Origin: Prorocentrum cordatum
Taxonomy: Eukaryota > Sar > Dinophyceae > Prorocentrales > Prorocentraceae
Assembly (NCBI GenBank): GCA_963575745.1
Contig: CAUYUJ010020538.1
Location: 454,133-518,132, forward strand
Direction of reading: 5' to 3'
Length of the DNA: 64,000 bases
The notes beneath the pieces are model-generated. The model was given only the letters and a program-made list of their open reading frames with translations, did no database searches and was not told the origin of the DNA. A program made the position numbers and the translations under genes. The stretch's first letter is position 1, and each line of letters opens with the position of its first letter. Positions 11,791 through 49,692 of this stretch are shown here, piece after piece.

Positions 11791-12599
11791 CCCCCCGTCC
11801 GTCAATAAGGGCGTCAAACAGCTAACTCTTTGCCACGATTGGGGGGATACAAAAGAAAGACAGAGGTTATACATGGGATCTCGCCCCAGAATCAAGATTG
11901 CGAGGGCGTGGATATGGATACGTTCGCCGCTCCTGAGTTCGGCAGGAATCAGCGACAGGAACAGGTCGAGCCTTCAGAAGGGGTGCGTGCGGGGGCAACG
12001 GGCGAAGTCTGACAGCCCGTACGTTTCATGTTCTGTTTACGGGACTTCTCGGGGAAGCCCTCGTCGCCACGCCACGGCTGGATTCGCCTCGGGGTCCTGG
12101 TCCCAGAGTTCCAGGGTGCGCGCCAGACCATGTTTTGGGGCCGACTTAGAGGAAGGAGGAGGCAGGAAGGGAGCAGGAGGGGAGCCTGGATGTCTGATGC
12201 TGTGATCTTTGGGTGCGGGGTCAGAGCTCTCGACTCCTTCCTGGGGACTGGCTGCTGATCTCAAGCTGTTCTTGTCGTCGGCCTGGGCACCCGAGAGCGA
12301 CGTCCAGATGCCGAAGACGAGGGGACAGGCTCGGCTCGCTTGCTCTGGCTCGCCAGAGGGGGTGGAGGCAGGGAGAGAGAAAGGCCTCCCGCCGGGGGCT
12401 CAGAGGCAACATTCGTGGGGGGGGGGGGGATGGGCTCCAGGGGGGAATGCGTCGACCCCCGATCGCCCACCTGTCGCCGGGAGGGGCCCGATGGCCCACC
12501 CCGCCCAGGAGTGCTGGGTTCTGCTCTCGGGTGCCCTGCCGCCGATCTATCGGCAACGCATCGCCGATCCCAGCCCGACGTTTCTCCCCTGAGCTGGTC
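11791..12599. other. unassigned; possible exon near 12240-12345
   Basis: On the plus strand about 12252-12345 reads AADLKLFLSSAWAPESDVQM then PKTRGQARLA, which is protein-like, but I see no clear acceptor or donor. 11877-11940 is the second half of a split F7 element. The rest shows no recognisable feature. Confidence 0.3.
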
Positions 12600-12784
12600 C
12601 TCCCCCCAACGTTTCAAGGGGCCCAAGGACACACAAACAGATACACACAAATCCCTGGATTCTCCCATACGTTTCCATATTTTCTGGATGTTCGACTTCC
12701 CCCCCCCCCACTTCCTATATTTTCCCATGTGTTTTTCTGGGAGTCGAAGGTTACTTGTGTCTGTGTGTTTTTTCCCCTCCCCAG
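12600..12784 (+). mobile_element. F12 element ending at an exon border
   Basis: Begins GGACACACAAACAGATACAC and ends with the near-inverse ACTTGTGTCTGTGTGTTTTT, followed by TCCCCTCCCCAG, which is the acceptor of the exon at 12785. An opposite-strand copy is at 43255-43432 and a partial opposite-strand copy at 13146-13235. Because its right end supplies the pyrimidine tract and AG, it could be the 3' end of an element-derived intron. Confidence 0.65.
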
Positions 12785-12941
12785 CATTTCCACTTTCGGG
12801 TCCGAGCTCGGCTCTCATGGCGGCCGCTCGGGACGGCCTGGGCACCCCGCGCAACGCCCTCAGGGAGGCGCAGCCGCTGGAGCGCACCCCGAGGCTGGAC
12901 CATCGCAGAAATCAGCCAGGCGCAGAGGGATGGGTCAGGAG
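12785..12941 (+). CDS. candidate internal exon, unrecognised gene (gene A)
   Basis: 157 bases between TTTTTTCCCCTCCCCAG and GGAG|GTAAGA, the strongest canonical splice pair outside the GH7 gene. The likely frame has two bases of a split codon, then FPLSGPSSALMAAARDGLGT, PRNALREAQPLERTPRLDHR and so on. It joins in phase to the end of the candidate at 10542. The two other frames are also open, so frame choice rests on phase and composition. No domain is recognised. Both sides are dispersed elements: F12 ends at the acceptor, and F1 starts nine bases after the exon. Confidence 0.45.
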
Positions 12942-12950
12942 GTAAGAAAA

Positions 12951-13144
12951 TCGGGCCGAACGAAAGGGGGGGATAGGGAAAGGAGGGGGTACGAAATCTG
13001 CTGCATACAGCTGGTTTCGGCCCCGCCGCTGGGCCCATTCCTCGATACATGGGCGCCACCCGGCGCCAGGAGGCGCAGGGAAATCAGCTACGTGAGCTGA
13101 TTCTCACCCCCCCCTTTGCTATCCCCCCCTTTCGCCCGGCCCGA
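12951..13144 (+). mobile_element. F1 element, 194 bp, with inverted ends and 5-bp flanking repeat
   Basis: Starts TCGGGCCGAACGAAAGGGGG and ends with the near-perfect inverse complement CCCCCTTTCGCCCGGCCCGA, giving ends of about 30 bp. The interior has palindromes GGCGCCACCCGGCGCC (imperfect) and AATCAGCTACGTGAGCTGATT. The flanks are GAAAA on both sides, a perfect 5-bp direct repeat. It begins nine bases after the donor GTAAGA of the preceding exon. The copy at 42947-43140 has exactly the same length. Confidence 0.8.
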
Positions 13145-13145
13145 G

Positions 13146-13235
13146 AAAACACACAGAACACCCAGAACATATCGGAAAAGATTGGGATTCCTGTCATTTG
13201 TGTCCATTTAGGTGTGTGACCCAGGGTCCCTTCAA
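13146..13235 (-). mobile_element. partial F12 element
   Basis: CCCAGAACATATCGGAAAAG, ATTCCTGTCATTTGTGT and GTGACCCAGGGTCCCTTCAA match, in order, the right part of the opposite-strand F12 copy at 43255-43432. Confidence 0.5.
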
Positions 13236-13239
13236 TGGG

Positions 13240-13395
13240 GGAGGGGGGAGGGCTTCTTAAAAGGCGCCTGCCCTGTCTGTAGATGTAGGGCCGGCGAGGG
13301 CTTCTTAAAAGGCGCCTGCCCTGTCTGTAGATGTAGGGCCGGCGCCTTCCAAGAAGCAGCCCCCTTCTAAGGAGCCTTCACCCATCCCCCATACC
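13240..13395 (+). mobile_element. F11 element with an exact 48-bp internal duplication
   Basis: The 48-bp block from AGGGCTTCTTAAAAGGCGCC to GGGCCGGCG occurs twice without change (about 13250-13297 and 13298-13345). It is followed by GGCGCCTTCCAAGAAGCAGC, an inverse of the block's start. A related copy is at 51465-51600. Both copies run into GTGCGCGCCGCCGAxGAAA. Confidence 0.65.
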
Positions 13396-13491
13396 CCCGT
13401 GTGCGCGCCGCCGACGAAAGCCGACGAGCATGTCCGAGAGCCATCTGCGCGGACGAGGGGCGAAGGGCGGCACGCGGCGGCGGGAGGAGCC

Positions 13492-41957
<28,466 letters not shown>

Positions 41958-42017
41958 GTGCTCGGCCGCGCGCAAGCCCAGACGGGGCCGTGGCGAGGGT
42001 GGGGGCTTCCTCTCGCG

Positions 42018-42165
42018 GGCTGGGCCCCTGGGCCGCGACCTCGCGGACACGGGGCGTTTTGTTCGCGAATGCCCTGCGCAGAACGTAGCCGTGCGACCGC
42101 GTATCCGCGGGACCGCGCCTCGGAGTCCAGACCGCGAGGGCGCGAATATTTCGCCGCTCGTGATT
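42018..42165 (+). mobile_element. F7 element, complete copy
   Basis: GGGCTGGGCCCCTGGGCCGC, GTATCCGCGGGACCGCGCCT, GCGAGGGCGCGAATATTTCG and CCGCTCGTGATTCC. The same order of blocks is found, interrupted, at 10866-10975 plus 11877-11940 and at 52279-52402 plus about 52590-52625. It overlaps the open tail of the last GH7 frame, a reason to end the coding part before it. Confidence 0.65.
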
Positions 42166-42946
42166 CCATGGAGGAGGAGGAGGAGGTGGAGGAGGAGGAG
42201 GAGGAAAACATCTTTTGTGCTTGTCTCTCATGCCCTCTCCATTTTATCTTCTACGCTGGCCTCGTCTGTTCGCGCTTTGCCTGAGCCGGCTCGCAGCACC
42301 ACTGCTTTGCCCGTAGAACGCTCCAGCTCCGTGGAGTAGAAAAGGTTTGCCGGGCGAGACGGAAGGAGTCCTGGAGTCTCCCCCACCCCATCCGTGGAGG
42401 CCTGTCAGGGCCCTGCTCACGAGCTCCCCCTGCCTTCTCCGAAGGGCCGCCCCGGTCGCCCCCCCCCCCCCCCCCACACACACCCCTGCTCCGCGCGCCG
42501 GCCCCCCCGGGTGGTCTCCAGACGCGGCTCTCGCGAGAGGTACTTGGTGTTATCTGGCGGGCCCCTGAGGCCTCGAGGCCTCTCAGAGTAGGGCCGCTTG
42601 AGACACTCGTCAACATCGTCGTGGGCGTCGTCGTCGTCGTGGGCGTCGTCGTCGTCGGAGGGGGAGGGGGAGGAGGAGGAGGAGGAGGAGGAGGAGGAGG
42701 AGGAGGAGGAGGAGGAGGAGGAGGAGGAGGAGGAGGAAGGCACCGCGGGTTCCAGGCGCGCGTGGCAGAGGGCGCCCTCGGCGCGGGACTGCGGGGGGGG
42801 TGGGCCTTGCCGCCGCGGTTGGACGCAGCGCGGAACACTGGTGCGTTTGGACCCTGGGAGGGGCCCGGGGACAGGTTTTGAGCTCCCAGTGCCCCAAACC
42901 GCCTTGTTCCGAGCTTCTGGAAGCCAGGCGGGAACGTCCCCCAAGC
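42166..42946. other. GGA runs and spacer; F13 fragment
   Basis: (GGA)n at 42171-42200 and 42658-42737; C and CA runs at about 42460-42485. 42815-42890 (GGACGCAGCGCGGAACACTG, GTGCGTTTGGACCCTGGGAG) is inverse to 59510-59570 (CCCTGGAACCCTCCCGGGGC, CACCAGTTTTCCGCGCCGCG). A plus-strand stretch just before 42946 (LPVPQTALFRASGSQAGTSP) could be an exon but has no clear donor. Confidence 0.5.
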
Positions 42947-43140
42947 TCGGGCCGGACGAAAGGGGGGGATTGGGAAAGGGGGGGGTACGAAATTTGCTGC
43001 ATGCAGCTGGTTTCGGCCTCGCCGAGGGGCCCATTCCTCGATACATAGCCGCCTCTGGCGCTGGGAGGCGCCGGGAAAATCAGCTACGTGAGCTGATTCT
43101 CAACCCCCCCCTTTGCTATCCCCCCTTTCGCCCGACCCGA
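42947..43140 (+). mobile_element. F1 element, 194 bp, with 5-bp flanking repeat
   Basis: Starts TCGGGCCGGACGAAAGGGGG, ends CCCCCTTTCGCCCGACCCGA. Flanked by CAAGC on both sides. Interior identical in layout to the 12951-13144 copy, including AATCAGCTACGTGAGCTGATT. Confidence 0.85.
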
Positions 43141-43254
43141 CAAGCGCTCAAAACCTCGATCCCTCGTCCTGGGAGGCAACTCCTGGAGGGTCGACTTCTG
43201 AATCGGTGCTGGCACATCCATCCCTGGTCGAGCACTTGGCAAATCTGGTTTAGT
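43141..43254. other. spacer
   Basis: Unique-looking sequence between F1 and F12. No feature recognised. Confidence 0.4.
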
Positions 43255-43432
43255 TTAATTCAAGAGGGGGAAAATACACAGACACAAGTAATCGTCGACT
43301 CCCAGGAAAATACAGGAAAGTGTGGGAAGTGTGGGGGAAAACAAAAACCCAGAAAATATTAGAAACTATAGGGAATCATGTTATTTGTGTGTATTTATTT
43401 GTGTGTCCCTGGGACCCTTTATTCATACAGTT
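43255..43432 (-). mobile_element. F12 element, opposite strand
   Basis: GGAAAATACACAGACACAAGTAATCG to TATTTGTGTGTCCCTGGGAC is the inverse of the 12600-12784 copy. Internal AT-rich part GAAAATATTAGAAACTATAG. The order F1 then reversed F12 is the same as at 12951-13235, suggesting the pair was copied together. Confidence 0.65.
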
Positions 43433-44153
43433 CGATCGTGGGCCGAATCTCGCCCAGTGCGGCTCAATGGCCCCCTTCATCGGACTTGATAGCTCCGAAC
43501 CGTTCCTGGAGTTGCCTCTCAGCCCACACGCCTAGAGCCTCGACCCTTCTTCCTTATCCGCAGGGGCGGCCTGACCGACCCCCCGCACGCCCACCCCCTT
43601 CCGTGGCGAGCCCCCGCTGCGTCGCTCCACGAAGTAGGCAGGCGGCCCGAGCAGAGCCGCGCCCAGCATCGGACCTCAATTTTTTGCGCCGTGGTTGCGC
43701 ACCTCGAGTCACCGAGCGCGGTCCACTGCGAAAACATCTGAAAAACATCTGTCGGCTTTGATGTATTTTTTCGTGGATCCCCCGCAGCGTGTCCTGGCCA
43801 TTTGCGAGTAGTTACTTTGCGAGTAGTGGACCGCGCTCGCCTATCGGGGGGGACAAGGAGCAGACGGGCAAGTCGCCGAGGTAAGGACCGCACTGGGCTT
43901 AGGAGGGGCTCTGGTTTTCGCGCCGTTCCCTGGACGGGTCGGGGAACCGATTCTTGACCGATTCTTGACTGATGAGGCTTTTCGTTCCTCATTCCAGGTT
44001 CCTGATGGTAGCACGAGCACCGGAAACGACACGCGCGTCGTATCGTGCGTGCTATTCGTTTGCCGTGTTGCAGGAACCTGGCAAACCTTCAGCGCTAACG
44101 CGCTGATGGGAGCGTCCGACCGGCGTGACAGTGATGCTTCTTTTGCTTTCCGA
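43433..44153. other. no gene supported
   Basis: Unique-looking GC-rich sequence. AGTAGTTACTTTGCGAGTAG shows a small local duplication near 43806, and GACCGATTCTTGA is repeated near 43950. TTCCAGGTTCCTG (43994) and CAGGAACCTGG (44071) are a short inverse pair. No supported exon. Confidence 0.4.
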
Positions 44154-44330
44154 TCGGGTCGGTCGAAGAGGGAGGGTAGGGAAAGAGGTGAGTACGAAAC
44201 TTGCTGCACGCAGCCAGTCGCGGCCTCGCCGCCGGGCGCTTTTCTGAATACCTTGGCGCTTCCAGCGCCGGGAGGCGCCCGCAAAACCAGTTACGTGAAC
44301 TACGGGAAAATCAGCCATATTGTTGTTGCT
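44154..44330 (+). mobile_element. F1 element, diverged and lacking its right end
   Basis: TCGGGTCGGTCGAAGAGGGA, TACGAAACTTGCTGCACGCA and GCGCCGGGAGGCGCC follow F1 order, but the right inverted end is absent. Confidence 0.6.
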
Positions 44331-44699
44331 TCCGTGGACGGCCAAAAGCGACACCGCCACCACCACCACCACCGCCACCACCACAAGGGAAGCCGCCTCC
44401 AGTGAGGAGGTCCACGATGCGTCCCCGAGCTGGGGATGGAGCATGTCCCGAGCGGGGAGGGGGAGCACACCATTGTTCAGGAGGTCCCCCATGGTTCCTC
44501 GTGCTGGTGATGGGGGTGTTGCTGTTTCTTGTTCTTATGCTGTTGCCCTCCGAGCACCGCCTTGGGTGGTGCTGTCCTTCAGATTTCAGATACTGCCACT
44601 CTTCAGGTCTAGGTCGGCGGAACTGGGTCGTGGCAGAGGCTTTCGCCAAGGCCAGAAAACAAAACAAAAAAACCTCTCGTTCCTTCCTTACTCAGCGCT
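44331..44699. mobile_element. F5 element (about 44340-44535) and spacer
   Basis: (CCACCA)n leads into CCCGAGCTGGGGATGGAGCA, and the right part GTGCTGGTGATGGGGGTGTT pairs imperfectly with the CCACCACC-rich left. Compare 15052-15223 and 52958-53212. Confidence 0.5.
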
Positions 44700-45324
44700 C
44701 CTTGCGTTAAGTCGGGCCTGTCCCTCTACAGGAGGAATGTTCAAACATAGTACAGAAATAGTCTGGGGACTATTTTGCCAAATTATGTTGTGGTGTTGGG
44801 TCCTCGTTGTGGAGAGACGGTGCCCCGCGTTCCTCTCCTCCTCCTCCTCCTCCTCCTCCTCCTCCTCCCCTCCTCCTCCCCCTCCTCCCTCCTCCCTACG
44901 TTTCACCCACCCACTACACCGTTTCGTGGTTCCGTAGGGAGCTCCACCTAAGGTCCCAGTGGCGCAGCTCGCCGCCGCCCCATGTTGGCACACCCCTGAC
45001 ACGCTTTGTGGCCCATGAGGACCTCCTCCGAAGGTCCCAGTGGCGCGGCTCGCATGTCGCCGCCGCCTCATTTTGGCACACCCCTCTCACGTTTCGTGGC
45101 CTCATAGGGAACTCCATCCCAGGTCTCAGTGGCGCAGTTCGTATGGAACCGCTGCCCGATTTTTGGCACACCCCTCTCACGCTTCGTGGCCCTATAGAGA
45201 GCTCCACCTAAGTTCCCTACGGCGCAGCTTGCATGGCGCCGCCGCCCCCGCCGCCCCATCTCGGCACACCCTGAATCGCTTCGTGACCCCAGAGGGAGCT
45301 CCTCCTAACGCCCCAGTGGCGCAG
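44700..45324. repeat. second 90-bp minisatellite, short array with leader
   Basis: Leader TTGTGGTGTTGGGTCCTCGT then GAGAGACGGTGCCCC (about 44788-44825), a (TCC)n run, then about 4.5 units with the box TTCGTGGCCxCATAGGGAGCTCC, period about 85-95 bp. The leader recurs before the long array at 46.34 kb. Confidence 0.75.
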
Positions 45325-45470
45325 TTTGCATCGAGTTCTTCCTGGCAGGGCCGCCGGAGGGCTTGCGGAAGCAGCTGGAGCAGTTTACCACGCGCGCGAA
45401 ACAGTGCAGGAGCGAGGCGGCGGCCATCGCCAGGGAGTTGAGCTTCACCGAGGTTATCCGCGAGGCTTGA
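45325..45470 (+). CDS. candidate terminal exon, unrecognised gene
   Basis: Reads VCIEFFLAGPPEGLRKQLEQ, FTTRAKQCRSEAAAIARELS then FTEVIREA and TGA. It is amphipathic and helix-prone with balanced composition and GC-rich third codon positions, quite unlike the repeats on either side. A possible acceptor is GTGGCGCAG just before 45325; CTTCCTGGCAG is an alternative that would shorten it. The preceding DNA is the minisatellite, so the upstream exons are not identified. It is unlikely to be the GH7 C-terminus because it resembles an intracellular helical protein rather than a secreted domain. Confidence 0.45.
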
Positions 45471-46230
45471 CCTGAGGAACGGCCCGCCCGAGCCTCGCCT
45501 TCTCTAGACGGTCTGACTGTTTGGCCTCGCGCCGCGGACGACCCGCGCGCGTCGCTGAGACCTTGGCGGGGCGACCAGCGCGCGTCGCGGGAAATTCCGC
45601 GCTGCGCTCTGCCCAGAGCCCCGCTCGCCCCCGACGTCGCTCTGCCCAGCGGCCACAGCCTTCCCCCTCATCGGCCAGCCAGCAAGGTCTCTCTGCCCCG
45701 CGCAGCGGACGACCCGCGCGCGTCGCTGGGACCCTTCCAGGGCGACCAACGCGGATCGCGGGGACTCTGTGCGGCGCCGCGCCCACAGCTGTAGACATGG
45801 GCGTGCACGGGCAAAGAGGGAGAAGCAGAAGGGGAAGGAAGCGGGCGCGATCCTCGTGAGGAACGTGCCGGCATGGGCGTCGCGGCGTTCGGGCACTGCT
45901 GTCGGGTTTCCACGGGAAGTTTCTTGCGGCGGCCACGTTCAGCGTCACGAGTACTCAGTGTCAGGCATACGTGAACCATTCACATTATATATATACATAT
46001 GCGTTATATATATACACATTCCAGGCGCGGCCATGCTTGCATTCATGCAAATAGATGCACTCGCGCGCAGCAGACTCGTGCACATTCAGACTCACTCGCG
46101 TTCAGCCTCGCCCGCGCTCAATCTCGCGTGCTTCGACCTGTCGTGTTCGCTCGTGTTGTGTAGCCCGCCACGCAATTCGGCGCACCCCATCATGCGGTTC
46201 GTGGCCCCAAAGGGAGCGCCACCGAAGAAG
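45471..46230. other. duplicated CGACCCGCGCG segments and spacer, no gene
   Basis: GCGGACGACCCGCGCGCGTC with GCTGxGACC occurs at about 45533 and 45709, and related inverse-like pieces lie between. 45975-46020 is AT-rich (TATATATACATATGCG then TTATATATATACAC). No supported exon. Confidence 0.45.
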
Positions 46231-48496
46231 CTATTCACAATTGCAGTACTCACAACTGCATATGGTTGGGTCCTTTGCCCGGCTGATTTTAGTATGTTTC
46301 GACAATTTTGGAAAATGTCTGAACATTTCCCAAACATCTTGTGGTGTTGGGTCCTCGTTTTGAAGAGACAGCGCCCGCTCCCGCTCACGCTCCTCCTCCC
46401 CCTCCTCCCTCTTCCTTTCCATCATCATCAGCATCATCGTCATCATCGACATCATCCTCCCAGTCGGCACACCCCTTACACGCTTCGTGGCCCCATAGGG
46501 AGCCCCACCGAAAGCCCCAGTGCTGCCGCCCGCATGCGTCCCGCACACCCAATTCGGCACACCCCTCACACGTTTCGTGGCCCCATAGGGAGCCCCAGCG
46601 AAGGCCCCGGTGCTGCCGCCCGCATGCGCCCCGCACACCCAATTCGGCACACCCCTCACAAGTTTCGTGGCCCCATAGGGAGCCCCACCGAAGGCCCCAG
46701 TGTTGCCGCCCGCATGCGTCCCGCACACCCAATTCGGCATACCCCTCACACGCTTCGTGGCCCCATAGGGAACCCCACCGAAGGCCCCGTGCTGCCGCCC
46801 GCATGCGCCCCGCACGCCCAATTCGGCACACCCCTCACACTTTTCGTGGCCCCGTGGGGAACCCCACCGAAGGCCCCGGTGCTGCCGCCCGCATGCGTCC
46901 CGCACACCCAATTCGGCACACCCCTCACACGCTTCGTTGCCCCATAGGGAACCCCACCGAAGGCCCCAGTGCTGCCGCCCGCATGCGTCCCGCACACCCA
47001 AGTCGGCACACCCGTGACACGCTTCGTTGCCCCATAGGGAACCCCACCGAAGGCCCCTGTGCTGCCGCCCGCATGCGTCCCGCACACCCAATTCGGCACA
47101 CCCCTCACACGCTTCGTGGCCCCAGAGGGAGCCCCACCGAAGGCCCCGGTGCTGCCGCCCGCATGCGTCCCGCACACCCAACTCGGAACACCCCTCACAC
47201 GCTTCGTGGCCCCATGGGGAACCCCACAGAAGGCCCCGGTGCTACCGCCCGCACGCGCCCCGCACACCCAAGTCGGCACACCCCTCACACGCTTCGTGGC
47301 CCCATAAGGGGGCCCCACCGAAGGCCCCGGTGCTGCCGCCCGCATGCGCCCCGCACACCCAATTCGGCACAGCCCTCACACGCTTCGTGTCCCCATAGGG
47401 AGCCCCACCGAAGGCCCCAGTGGCGGCGCTCACATGCGCATGCGTCCCGCACACCCATTTCGGCACATCCCTCACACGCTTCGTGGCCCCATAGGGAGCC
47501 CCACCGAAGGCCCCGGTGCTGCCGCCCGCATGCGTCCCGCACACCCAATTCGGAACACCCCTCACACGCTTCGTGGCCCCATGGGGAACCCCACAGAAGG
47601 CCCCGGTGCTACCGCCCGCACGCGCCCCGCACACCCAAGTCGGCACACCCCTCACACGCTTCGTGGCCCCATAAGGGGGCCCCACCGAAGGCCCCGGTGC
47701 TGCCGCCCGCATGCGCCCCGCACACCCAATTCGGCACAGCCCTCACACGCTTCGTGGCCCCATAGGGAGCCCCACCGAAGGCCCCAGTGGCGGCGCTCAC
47801 ATGCGCATGCGTCCCGCACACCCATTTCGGCACATCCCTCACAGGTTTCGTGGCCCCATCATCCACCGGAGGCCCCAGTGGCGGCGCTCACATGCGCATG
47901 CGCCCCGCACACCCAATTCGGCACACCCCTCACACGTTTCGTGTCCCCATAGGGAGCTCCACCGAAGGCCCCAGCGGCCGCGCTCACATGCGTCCCCGCC
48001 ACCCATCCCGGCACGCCCCTCACAACAACAGGTTTCGTGGCCCCATAGGGAGCTCCACCGAAGGCCCCAGTGGCACCGCCCGCATGCGTCACCACCCGCA
48101 CCAAATTCGGCACACCCCTCACACGTTTCGTGTCCCCATAGGGAGCTGCACCGAAGGCCCCAGTGGTGGCGCTCACATGCGTCCCCGCCACACATCCCAG
48201 TACACCCCTCACGCGCTTCGTGGCCCCCAGTAGTGGCGCTTACATGCGTCTCCACCACCCATCCCGGCACCCCCCCCGCAGCAGCATCATATTTCGGGGA
48301 CCCATAGGGAGCTCCATTGGAGGCCCCAGTGGCGGCCCTGACATGCGTTTCCGCCACCCATGTCGGCACGCCCCGCGCGTGTTTCATGTCCCCATAGGGA
48401 GCTTCGCCGAATGCCCCAGTGGCACCCATCTCGACACACCCCTCACACGTTCCGTAGTCCTATGGGGAGTTCCATTGAAGATGAGACCCGCAGCTG
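46231..48496. repeat. second 90-bp minisatellite, long array (about 22 units) with leader
   Basis: Leader at 46237-46380 (CAACTGCATATGGTTGGGTC, CTTGTGGTGTTGGGTCCTCG), a short TCC/CATCAT run, then units from about 46470 to 48460. In the first part ACCCCTCACA starts at 46561, 46651 and 46741, an exact 90-bp period. The conserved box is TTCGTGGCCCCATAGGGAGC. A four-unit block of 367 bp is duplicated (CCCATAAGGG at 47301 and 47668). Long open frames on both strands are by-products of the 90-bp period. Confidence 0.9.
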
Positions 48497-48789
48497 CGAT
48501 ACTGACAACTGCATATGGTTGGGTTTTTCGCCAGGCTAATTTTATTTTCCGTCGCAAATCCCCCAGTTGGGGGACACGCCCGACTAAATCCTTGTGGGTG
48601 GTATTGCGAGCACTGTACCGCTCCAGCCCTCCGAGCGCCGCCGAGGCTCGGCCGCGTGCCCAAGGGGGGAAAACGGAGGAGGCGGGCTTCCTCGGAAGGC
48701 TCAGAGGGCCTCTAGTTTTTTTTTTGAAAAGCTCTCCTGAGCCTTCTCCGGGGCCACGGGGTGGTGGGTCGGGGGCCCTTGGGGGTTCT
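48497..48789. other. right flank of the minisatellite
   Basis: CAACTGCATATGGTTGGGTT at about 48508 repeats the leader found at 46251, so the long array is bracketed by direct repeats. CTTCCTCGGAAGGCTCAGAG at 48690 resembles an arm of F14. No exon supported. Confidence 0.5.
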
Positions 48790-48960
48790 TCGGAGGCCTA
48801 TAAACCTCCTACCCTAACGCGTCGAGTAAAGAATTTGCCGTTTTCGGTTCGCGAGAGGGCGTCGTGGCCGTTATGTTTGCGGGTCCATGTCCGTCGGTTT
48901 CGGTCTTAGGCCGTTTTCACCAAAGGGTGGTTTACTACAGGGATATTCGTCCACCGCCGA
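48790..48960 (+). mobile_element. F3 element
   Basis: 171 bp from TCGGAGGCCTATAAACCTCC to TTCGTCCACCGCCGA. Interior GGTTCGCGAGAGGGCGTCGT as in the copy in GH7 intron 1. Confidence 0.75.
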
Positions 48961-49316
48961 GTTTTGGGGTGCCCCGGGGGGTCCTCCTCCGCCTCCTTTT
49001 CCGCCTTCTCCTCCTCTGCCTCCTCCTCCGCCTCCTCCTCATCCTTCTCGTCATCCTCGGAGGAGGAGGGGGCCCCCCGGAAACGGTCGGGAGCGCCTTC
49101 GGCGACGCGCACCTGCTGGAAAAAACAGCCCGAGGCTGCAACGCCTATAGGGGCCAACGAAAGCGAGAGAGCACAGTGGATTTCCCCCCTTCGGCGCGCC
49201 GCGCCGTGCCTCCTTTTGCTTTCCTTCGATGGCATATCATCCGAGCCAGGCCGCGCCCGCGCACCCGCCGCAGCCTCGCTGACGTGACTGTGCCCCCGCG
49301 CCATGCCCTCCCTTTT
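48961..49316. other. CCTCCTCCGCCTCC run and spacer
   Basis: 48983-49065 is a CCTCC/CCGCC run. The remainder to 49316 shows no gene; frames are open but without borders. Confidence 0.45.
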
Positions 49317-49493
49317 TCGGAGGCGGATCGACCTCCGACCACCCTGACACGTCGATTAAGGAGTTGGCCGCTTTCAGTTCGCGAAAGGGCGTCGCCGCCG
49401 TCATTTTTGCGGGTCCAGGTCCGTCGGGTTCGGTCCCAGGCCGTTTTCACTAAAGGGTGGTTTGTTAAATGGAGGTTTGTCCAACGCCGACCT
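49317..49493 (+). mobile_element. F3 element
   Basis: From TCGGAGGCGGATCGACCTCC to GTTTGTCCAACGCCGACC. Same interior as the copies at 15333 and 48790, with GGTTTGTTAAATGGAGG near the right end. Confidence 0.75.
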
Positions 49494-49559
49494 CTGCGGC
49501 TGCCCTACATCCCTTCTTCCCCTCCTGCATGCATGCGGGCTGATTCGCGATGCCTTGTC

Positions 49560-49692
49560 TCAGTCTCGCCCCGGCGCGCGTGCGGATCGCCTCTGCCGCG
49601 CTGCGACGGCAAAAGTGTGTCCCCGGAAGTCCGCTTCGAGAGAGCGCTCGCGTACGCGACCGTCTGGTTCATCGATGAGGAAGCGCCGATGT
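49560..49692 (+). CDS. candidate terminal exon, unrecognised gene
   Basis: After GTCTCAG one frame ends SVSPEVRFERALAYATVWFI then DEEAPM and TAG at 49692. An alternative frame reads LAPARVRIASAALRRQKCVP to a TGA. The first looks better at its 3' end (GC-rich third positions), the second at its 5' end, so the frame is uncertain or the sequence carries a frameshift. No domain recognised. Confidence 0.3.

Noticed and set aside
13399-13491. Upstream in-frame ATG for the GH7 exon 1
   Set aside because: It would put 31 Arg/Ala-rich residues in front of a clear signal peptide; the ATG at 13492 has a better context and gives a normal secretory start.
42018-42284. Extension of the GH7 coding exon to the stop at 42284
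   Set aside because: This part coincides with a dispersed F7 element and a GGA run, so the open frame is probably fortuitous; the true C-terminus needs transcript data.
46231-47952. Frames of 474 (plus) and 316 (minus) codons
   Set aside because: Read-through of the second 90-bp minisatellite.
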